From JAIQFL01 sp035295745 (lineage in GTDB: Bacteria; Acidobacteriota; Terriglobia; Bryobacterales; Bryobacteraceae): a stretch of DNA of 28,250 nt. How positions within the stretch are numbered: position 1 is the stretch's first letter; every line of letters begins with the position of its first letter. Below are positions 23,404 to 28,250 of this stretch, in pieces. The notes beneath the pieces were generated by a model. The model ran no database searches and was not told the DNA's origin. It was given only the letters and a program-made list of their open reading frames with translations. Both the position numbers and the translations under genes were made by a program. Where the stretch lies: NCBI GenBank assembly GCA_035295745.1, contig DATGIL010000041.1:1-28250 (forward strand). The letters run 5' to 3'.

Positions 23404-24039
23404 TCATTCAACTAGATGATTTTGCAGAGCGTAATGCATCAGTTCCGCTGCGGTCGCCATACTCATCTTTTCCAACACTCGGGCACGATACGTACTGATC
23501 GTAGTGATACTCAGATGCAGTTCCTCAGCGATCTGACCGACGGTCTTTCCCGAAGCGATCATGCGGAGAACTTCGAATTCACGCTCGGACAACATCTCGT
23601 GAATTGGCCGCTCCGTGTCTGCGCTCAAGTCTAGGGCGAGTTTTTCTGCCAGCGCCGAGCTGACATACCGACCGCCTGTTCGCACTTTGCGGATGGCCTT
23701 GATCAATTCTTCAGGTGCGGTGTCCTTGTTCATATAGCCGGCGGCCCCGGCCTTGAGAATGCGCTTACCGTATTGGTCTTCTGGGTGCATGCTCAAAACC
23801 AATACAGGGAGTTTGGGGCGCAGTGTCTTAAGATCTCTGAGAACATCGAGGCCGCTTCGCCCGGGCATTGTGACATCCAGGATAAGCACGTCCCACTCTT
23901 GGTTTTGGATCTGGGTTAGCACTTGTTGCGCGTTCTCAGCTTCGCCACAAGATGCGTCCTCCAACTCGCGCATCAGGATCTCTTTCAATCCGCGGCGCAG
24001 CAGGGCATGATCATCAGCGATGAGAATCCGAGTCATCAT
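23404..24039 (-). CDS. NarL/FixJ-family response regulator (partner of the PAS kinase)
   Basis: A 211-residue two-component transcription factor. The receiver domain has acidic pocket D9/D10, phosphoacceptor D55 (VLILDVTMPG) and K105 (YMNKD). A LuxR-type helix-turn-helix follows at about 147-205 (LSEREFEVLRMIASGKTVGQIAEELHLSITTISTYRARVLEKM). Two adjacent ATG codons (24039 and 24036) are equally possible starts. It lies 10 bp downstream of the PAS histidine kinase on the same strand, so the two form a cognate pair. The targets are not apparent; the DUF1990 gene downstream could be in the same transcript. Confidence 0.94.
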   Translation of the reverse strand: MMTRILIADDHALLRRGLKEILMRELEDASCGEAENAQQVLTQIQNQEWDVLILDVTMPGRSGLDVLRDLKTLRPKLPVLVLSMHPEDQYGKRILKAGAAGYMNKDTAPEELIKAIRKVRTGGRYVSSALAEKLALDLSADTERPIHEMLSEREFEVLRMIASGKTVGQIAEELHLSITTISTYRARVLEKMSMATAAELMHYALQNHLVE

Positions 24040-24049
24040 CCAACCGCTT

Positions 24050-25153
24050 CTAACTGCGTCGCACTGCGGGAACCCGGACTCTCACTTTTGTACCCTTCCC
24101 GGGAGCGCCGCTAATGGCGAGTTCACCTCCCAGCAACAGCGCGCGCTCCCGCATGCCCAGGATGCCAAGGGACCGGACTTCTGCCAGTTTTTCCGCAGAA
24201 ATCCCTTTGCCGTTATCGTGGACCTCCAGGGATAGGTCGTCCCTGGTCCTCGAGAGCGTTACATCGACCTCGGTCGCGTCAGCGTGCCGTGCGACGTTAG
24301 TCAAGGTTTCCTGAAATATACGAAACAGCGCCGTGGCGCTGTCCTGGTCCAGCGTGATATCCGAGCCAGGTAGGCTCATGCGACACTTGATTCCCGTGCG
24401 GGCTTGGAACTCCTCTGCGGCCCATTCCACAGCCGCGCCAAGTCCGAGGTCATCTAGGATCCCAGGTCGTAGTTCCGTTGCGATCCGGCGCACTGCCTGG
24501 ATGGTTTCATCCACTAGTTTCAGGCTACGCTCGATTCTCACGGATGGTTCTCTCTGCTCGGCCGGCAGCTCACGGGCCAAAGCGGCCAAATCCATCTTAA
24601 TCGCCGTCATCGCCTGGCCCAGTTCGTCATGGATTTCTCGCGCCACCCTGGCCCTCTCTTCTTCCCGCACACTCTGCAGGCGGGCCGCCAACGCACGCAT
24701 TTGCCCGAACGCATGTTGCGGCTTTGCTCCCGCCTCCTGGCGTGCCGTTACATCCATGACCAAGCCATATCGTTCGACGACCTGTCCAGCCTCATTTGTT
24801 ACTGGATAAACTGCGTCGTGAATGTGCTTGATCGAACCATCGGGATGGGTAATCCGGTAGTCCACCGCATAGCCGCTTGGCTTCGTTGGCGCATCCTTAA
24901 TTCCCTGCTCGATCCGTCGCCGATCGTCAGCATGGATTCTCGACAAGAACGTCTCGGCCAAAGAGGCTCTCGTGGTAAGCGGGTCGAACCCAAAGATCCG
25001 AAAAGTCTCCTGCGACCAAAAGAACTCTCCAGAGGACACGTTCCAGGCCCAGCTGCCGGTGCGGCTCAGCCTCTGTCCCACAGGGCGGCAGTCCCCGTCA
25101 CTTTCCAGTATTTTCCGCTCTAAGCCCTTGCGCTCACTCATATCATTGTCCAT
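24050..25153 (-). CDS. soluble PAS-domain histidine kinase (HisKA_3/NarX type)
   Basis: A 367-residue cytosolic sensor kinase with no membrane helix. A PAS fold (about 30-136) with its PAC-like end (HPDGSIKHIHDAVYPVTNEAGQVVERYGLVMDVT) is followed by the HisKA_3 box ARVAREIHDELGQAMTAIKMD, phospho-histidine about H175, and a HATPase_c domain with FQETLTNVARHA, DNGKGI and LGILGMRERALLLGG. It phosphorylates the regulator encoded 10 bp downstream. I chose the ATG at 25153 because AAGGAT precedes it; in-frame starts at 25246 (ATG) and 25255 (GTG) would extend it to just beyond or overlapping the stop of the small zinc-finger-like gene. PAS ligands range from heme and flavin to small molecules, and none is evident here. 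Confidence 0.92.
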   Translation of the reverse strand: MDNDMSERKGLERKILESDGDCRPVGQRLSRTGSWAWNVSSGEFFWSQETFRIFGFDPLTTRASLAETFLSRIHADDRRRIEQGIKDAPTKPSGYAVDYRITHPDGSIKHIHDAVYPVTNEAGQVVERYGLVMDVTARQEAGAKPQHAFGQMRALAARLQSVREEERARVAREIHDELGQAMTAIKMDLAALARELPAEQREPSVRIERSLKLVDETIQAVRRIATELRPGILDDLGLGAAVEWAAEEFQARTGIKCRMSLPGSDITLDQDSATALFRIFQETLTNVARHADATEVDVTLSRTRDDLSLEVHDNGKGISAEKLAEVRSLGILGMRERALLLGGELAISGAPGKGTKVRVRVPAVRRS

Positions 25154-25251
25154 CGTGTAAGTATCCTTGAGGCGACGACCGGCTCCGACTATTCGCGAAC
25201 AAGCAGACAGCTTGATACCAGTATGACGGAGTTCAGTTTTTCCCATCCGGT

Positions 25252-25467
25252 TCACGTCTCATGTCCATTTTCGTGGCAATGCTCGGTGTTGGTGATGTCG
25301 TCACTGTGGCTTGTCCATACGTGGTCCTTGAATGTCGCCAAGAGTCTGATCATCATTTCTTTTGGCGCTAAATCCTCACATAGTGGAAATGTACTGCCGC
25401 AGACCGAGCATCGGTAAGCAGTCTGGCCCTGGTCCGAAACTCCGATGATCAGGCGGGGCTGTTTCAT
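25252..25467 (-). CDS. small zinc-finger-like protein
   Basis: A 71-residue protein whose core CSVCGSTFPLCEDLAPKEMMIRLLATFKDHVWTSH has a Cys-X2-Cys pair and a His-X4-His pair about 25 residues later, suggesting a single zinc-binding finger. I recall similar short acidobacterial proteins of unknown function. The start at 25467 is supported by GGGAGTAGG directly before the ATG. It lies immediately upstream of the PAS kinase and may be the first gene of that operon; a link to signalling is inferred from position only. Confidence 0.65.
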   Translation of the reverse strand: MKQPRLIIGVSDQGQTAYRCSVCGSTFPLCEDLAPKEMMIRLLATFKDHVWTSHSDDITNTEHCHENGHET

Positions 25468-25515
25468 CCTACTCCCATCCTGTTTCCAGAGGAACACAGA
25501 CCACCATCGGTGAGA

Positions 25516-25528
25516 ATACGATTCGTAT
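25516..25528. promoter_or_regulatory. palindrome ATACGA-T-TCGTAT
   Basis: A perfect 6-bp inverted repeat with one central base, about 50 bp upstream of the zinc-finger-like gene. Position fits an operator for the small gene and PAS kinase operon. It shares the ACGA core with other dyads in the window. Confidence 0.4.
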
Positions 25529-25630
25529 GTAGAACGACCGAAGCAGCGTGTGTCGTGAATTCCACTACAACTCTTCTACGAATTCGCGTGCCCGGCGAGC
25601 GCATCTTGCGGCTAGAGTCGCCGCAGGCGC

Positions 25631-25657
25631 GGAGGCCGGAGTAGGCACCCGGCCTCC
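25631..25657. terminator. strong hairpin downstream of the HTH/repeat protein gene
   Basis: GGAGGCCGG and CCGGCCTCC form a perfect 9-bp GC stem with a 9-nt loop, about 100 bp past the stop of the minus-strand gene at 25754. There is no T-run on the minus-strand side, so it may be a processing or stabilising hairpin and not an intrinsic terminator. Nothing else coding is visible in 25468-25753. Confidence 0.45.
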
Positions 25658-25753
25658 GGACACCACCGGCGTGCGGTCAGGCTGTGACGATCAAATCAAT
25701 TAGCGCGATTGAGGACGTCCCGCTAGCGCCAATCGTTGCCAGGATCAGGCGGG

Positions 25754-27259
25754 TTATCTGTCAATTTCCAGCTCTTCGCTCACGAGACGGCGGACAATGC
25801 CGGCAACATGCTCGGCCGTTTCCTTTCCCGTGACTTCTTCCCAGAGTGCCTTGCGGATCGGCACGCGGATCTCGAGATCCAGGCTGTACGCGCTTTTATC
25901 GAAGTCGTAATCTTTCTCGAGCCGCTGGATGTACCTATATATCTCTCGCAGCCCATCATCGATCAGGCGTTCCTTGTGTTGGCGAAGCTCATGAGCCTTT
26001 TTCACGCGGGCCACGATGCTGTCACGGGCTTGCTCGAGCTGCGCGCGCGGCGTGCCTTGAGGCATAGCGTCCATGGCTTGCTGGAGCTCTGCTCGCGCCG
26101 CCCGTTTCAACTCGTCAGAGATTCCCCAAAGGAGAGAGTAGTCCAGATCTGATAGGACGGCCGCGCGCATTTCATCGTCTCGGCGGGTAGTAATTCTCAC
26201 CCTAATCGATGCCAAAGCAGCCTCGCGGGCCTGTTCGAACTGTCGGTCTGAGGCGCCGATTGGCAACGCTTCGAGAGCTTCGCGCACCGCGTCTTTGGCG
26301 TCGTCCCGCTCCTCGGACGTCGGACTATCGAGACCCCATGATGCGCGGTCCGTCATTGTGCGGATTTTCTTCCTGTGTTGGCACTCCTTAACGATCGACT
26401 GCACGGCTGCGTCCCCGGCTCTTTCCATCTCCGATCGGCTGGCGCCCTGGCGCAGACTCTCGATCGCGCGGCCGGCGGCCTCCTGGGCACGTCCTTTCCA
26501 CTCCGGCTCCTCCATCATTGAGCAATCGATCTCTGCCCGAAACAGGACCATGTCGATCGCTTCGCTTTTTTCCTTGTTCCGGGTCCAAGGTTGCAGCGCG
26601 CGCTCAATGGCGGCATCCACAAGGCGTTCTACTACCTGGTTATCGCGGGATGGGTCGAGCGCTTCGAGCACCCGCTCCACTTCGTTAACGATGTCGATTT
26701 CTACGCTTTCAGGCGCATCAAAAGGCCGCTCACGCTCGGCGTAGTAGATCCACTCGTCGCGCCATTCCTGACGCCTCTGAGCGGCTTGCTGAGCCGCAAC
26801 CTGCCGCTGTTGCTCCTCCCGCTCCCGGTGTTCCAGTTGCTGGCGGGCGGACTCCTCATCGGCTTCGCGCCGGCGCCGCTCCCGGAAGTAGTCACCTACC
26901 TGAGTGGCCTCCTGCTTCAATTTGAGCTTTTCAAGCTTGTTGCGGCGCACCTTGAGCTCGGCATCGCTGATGACCACTTCCTCTACGGCAGAGGCCGCGG
27001 CGTCAGTGGGCGGCGCCAGAAGCTCCGTGCGGCCATTCTGGATGGACGGCCTCGCCTTGGGTTGTGGTTCGGCCGTGACCGGTATCGGCGGCACACCGTC
27101 TTTCTTCAAGCGGTTCACTTCCTGGACGGGCACTCGCCACTGGCCGGCGGGCGTTTTTTCGGCTTCAATCAGGTTTGCTTCGCAGATTTTCCGCATGTGG
27201 TGCGGCGAGATTCCTAGCTCGGCGGCTGCTTGCGTGGTACGCCAGTACACTTCAGTCAT
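25754..27259 (-). CDS. HTH (excisionase/MerR-like) protein with coiled coil and helical repeats
   Basis: A 501-residue protein with no enzymatic motif. Residues 1-50 (RTTQAAAELGISPHHMRKICEANLIEAEKTPAGQWRV) are a winged helix-turn-helix of the excisionase/MerR type. Residues 95-175 are a highly charged coiled coil rich in Arg, Glu and Gln. The rest contains about five related helical segments at roughly 187-223, 254-290, 319-353, 385-419 and 461-496, with the pattern A..ALEALP.GAS..ExAR.A...SI. A ribosome binding site (AGGAG) precedes the ATG. The upstream region holds an ordered array of ACGAWY motifs that this protein may bind. Architecture suggests a DNA-organising, partition or transfer role on a mobile element, which is inference. 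I do not recognise a named family. Confidence 0.8.
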   Translation of the reverse strand: MTEVYWRTTQAAAELGISPHHMRKICEANLIEAEKTPAGQWRVPVQEVNRLKKDGVPPIPVTAEPQPKARPSIQNGRTELLAPPTDAAASAVEEVVISDAELKVRRNKLEKLKLKQEATQVGDYFRERRRREADEESARQQLEHREREEQQRQVAAQQAAQRRQEWRDEWIYYAERERPFDAPESVEIDIVNEVERVLEALDPSRDNQVVERLVDAAIERALQPWTRNKEKSEAIDMVLFRAEIDCSMMEEPEWKGRAQEAAGRAIESLRQGASRSEMERAGDAAVQSIVKECQHRKKIRTMTDRASWGLDSPTSEERDDAKDAVREALEALPIGASDRQFEQAREAALASIRVRITTRRDDEMRAAVLSDLDYSLLWGISDELKRAARAELQQAMDAMPQGTPRAQLEQARDSIVARVKKAHELRQHKERLIDDGLREIYRYIQRLEKDYDFDKSAYSLDLEIRVPIRKALWEEVTGKETAEHVAGIVRRLVSEELEIDR

Positions 27260-27277
27260 GTGCTATTTTCTCCTGAA

Positions 27278-27390
27278 TTCGTGAAATCGACGAACAATCG
27301 ACGATCTATTGACGAATGAACGATCCGTCGACGAATTATTAACGAACGGTGCACGATCCGTTGATGGTTGGTTCACAAATCTAGACGAAT
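27278..27390. repeat. helically spaced ACGAWY motif array
   Basis: At least seven ACGA(A/T)(C/T) cores begin near 27291, 27301, 27312, 27320, 27331, 27342 and 27353, mostly 10-11 bp apart, with another near 27385 and an inverted ATTCGT at 27278. Most are preceded by G or GG-like context (CGACGAA, TGACGAA). This puts the sites on one face of the helix. It lies directly upstream of the HTH/repeat gene and looks like an operator array or iterons. Confidence 0.65.
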
Positions 27391-27417
27391 TTGAGGCCAT
27401 ACACTGGTTCAAGGTGG

Positions 27418-27546
27418 CTATTTCAACCTGGCTGTCAGGGCCAGAGTGACCAAGCCTGAGACGGCAATCACCAGCAGGTTCAGAAGAGGGTTAGTAGCCG
27501 GTGGCGACGTTGCTGGCGGCCAGTAATCCACGGCGCAAAAGATCAT
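27418..27546 (-). CDS. 42-residue single-helix membrane protein
   Basis: A very short gene whose ATG overlaps the stop codon of the 68-residue gene as ATGA. The product has a Pro/Thr-rich start (MIFCAVDYWPPATSPPATNP) followed by one membrane helix, LLNLLVIAVSGLVTLALTARLK, with a basic end. Overlap coupling and the clean hydrophobic segment are the reasons to believe it. Unknown function; small single-span proteins occur in mobile-element and phage modules. Confidence 0.45.
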   Translation of the reverse strand: MIFCAVDYWPPATSPPATNPLLNLLVIAVSGLVTLALTARLK

Positions 27547-27749
27547 CTCACCGTCCGGTCCGATCGCGGCGGCCATCTCAATGGGAGCGTCGCGCATACC
27601 TCGATCGGCTTCTTTGCCGCCGCCACATGACGCGCACGATCGGGCGCCTGCCGGTGGGGGCGGTTCGAGTCTTGCGAAGCAGTTTTCTTGAGCTCTTTGT
27701 CGGTGAACAATTCGCGGCGGGTTTTCGAAACCGCGCTTGCGCCCGGCAC
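27543..27749 (-). CDS. 68-residue basic protein
   Basis: A hydrophilic, Arg/Lys-rich product (MPGASAVSKTRRELFTDKEL ... RARHVAAAKKPIEV ...) read from a GTG that has GGGA about 7 nt upstream. It begins 16 bp after the acidic coiled-coil gene stops and its stop overlaps the next ATG by 4 bp, so the three small genes look like one operon. No family recognised. The frame stays open further upstream as a shadow of the acidic gene, so the exact start is uncertain. Confidence 0.45.
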   Translation of the reverse strand: MPGASAVSKTRRELFTDKELKKTASQDSNRPHRQAPDRARHVAAAKKPIEVCATLPLRWPPRSDRTVR

Positions 27750-27765
27750 TCGCGCGTCCCGCCCG

Positions 27766-28104
27766 CTATTCCCCCGGTTCGTCTTCCTCGTCGTCGAGCC
27801 CGTCCTCGTCATCATCGTCCTCGTCGTAGCCAACGAGATCGGAGATGGAGTCGAGTCGGTCGTTGAGGTCGGCGTTCTCGTCCTCGAGGTCTTTGATACG
27901 GTCCAGCAGATCCTGTTTACTCGGCATTTCTGCGTTTCTCCTCTTCGCGGGATTGGTGATTTTGACGTGTCGCCGATCCGCGTAATCGTCCACAGACTCA
28001 TCCCCGATCTCATCAGCCCGTTCGTCGTCGCCCAGAACGTTTCTTACGAAACGCTCGGCTCTTTCCTTGCGTCCGGACACCTGTTCGCGGGTGAGCTGCT
28101 TCAC
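27766..28104 (-). CDS. acidic coiled-coil protein of putative mobile element
   Basis: A 112-residue product from a GTG start. Residues 1-48 form a helical N-terminal part (LTREQVSGRKERAERFVRNVLGDDERADEI), residues 60-88 a short coiled coil (KQDLLDRIKDLEDENADLNDRLDSI), and the end is almost wholly Asp/Glu (DEDDDDEDGLDDEEDEPGE), as in DNA mimics and histone-chaperone-like tails. I recall similar proteins next to excisionase-type genes in acidobacterial elements, but no function. An internal ATG at residue 60 (AEMPSKQ) could give a second, shorter coiled-coil product. Confidence 0.65.
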   Translation of the reverse strand: MKQLTREQVSGRKERAERFVRNVLGDDERADEIGDESVDDYADRRHVKITNPAKRRNAEMPSKQDLLDRIKDLEDENADLNDRLDSISDLVGYDEDDDDEDGLDDEEDEPGE

Positions 28105-28143
28105 GGCTCCATGGTCTACCGGATCCGGACTGCTGGAGGGTAT

Positions 28144-28183
28144 ACGAATTCGCGGTCCGAATTAGTTACCGGACCGAATTCGT
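28144..28183. promoter_or_regulatory. long imperfect inverted repeat upstream of the acidic gene
   Basis: ACGAATTCGCGGTCCG (28144-28159) and CGGACCGAATTCGT (28170-28183) are inverted copies, differing by a 2-bp insertion in the left arm and separated by 10 bp. The outer part of each arm is ACGAATTCG, the same core as the motif array upstream of the HTH/repeat gene. Position (40-80 bp before the GTG) fits an operator. The remaining sequence to 28250 shows no gene start. Confidence 0.6.
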
Positions 28184-28250
28184 GATCGAATTTGTTTCCG
28201 TTTGAGATTGGCTTTGGCGGCATGCCTCAGGTTGTCGGACTGATGGCGGC

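Noticed and set aside
27278..27390. CRISPR array
   Set aside because: The repeats are only about 6-8 bp, with no spacers of uniform 30-40 bp length and no cas genes nearby.
27750..28013. Long upstream extension of the 68-residue gene
   Set aside because: The extension is an out-of-frame reading of the acidic coiled-coil gene, full of Thr/Arg from shifted Asp/Glu codons.

Overview
The window looks like a chromosomal accessory region of an Acidobacteriota-type bacterium, possibly Bryobacter/Solibacter-like. This rests on family recognition alone: a beta-propeller (Reg_prop) sensor kinase, paired RND efflux operons, a sortase with an LPETG substrate in an otherwise diderm gene set, moderately high G+C and many ATGA stop/start overlaps. 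No rRNA, ribosomal protein or complete tRNA is present to confirm it.

Layout. 1-662 has no convincing gene. It holds a tRNA 3'-end-like remnant, an 18-bp direct repeat and an ACGAAT pair, and abuts a HEAT-repeat gene that appears truncated. 663-11091 (minus strand) is one compact block read as propeller histidine kinase > NarL-type regulator > DoxX-like protein > RND pump > adaptor > TolC-like outer membrane lipoprotein > HEAT protein, so an efflux system encoded behind its own sensor. 11261-13360 (plus) is a GAF-GAF-AAA+-Fis sigma54 activator. 13397-14698 (minus) is a sortase and an LPETG-anchored secreted protein. 14984-20804 (plus) is a second, paralogous RND operon (pump > adaptor > outer membrane factor), followed by an aldo/keto reductase (21050-22033). 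22034-23273 is degenerate: hairpins, a membrane-protein fragment and a DUF1990 gene with an aberrant C-terminus. 23404-25467 (minus) carries a small zinc-finger-like protein, a PAS histidine kinase and a second NarL-type regulator. 25754-28104 (minus) looks like mobile-element backbone: a HTH/coiled-coil protein with helical repeats, an array of ACGAWY motifs at near-helical spacing, two tiny coupled genes and an acidic coiled-coil protein.

How the parts may work together. Candidate -24/-12 (sigma54) promoters lie in front of the activator gene, RND operon 2 and the aldo/keto reductase. RND operon 2 and the reductase also share an upstream dyad/repeat related to CTCACGAATTCGTGAG. I infer a small sigma54 regulon run by the local GAF-AAA+-Fis activator. 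RND operon 1 is more likely run by its upstream two-component system. The tRNA-like remnant at the left and the excisionase-like genes at the right are consistent with the window lying in or beside an integrative element, but no integrase is visible.
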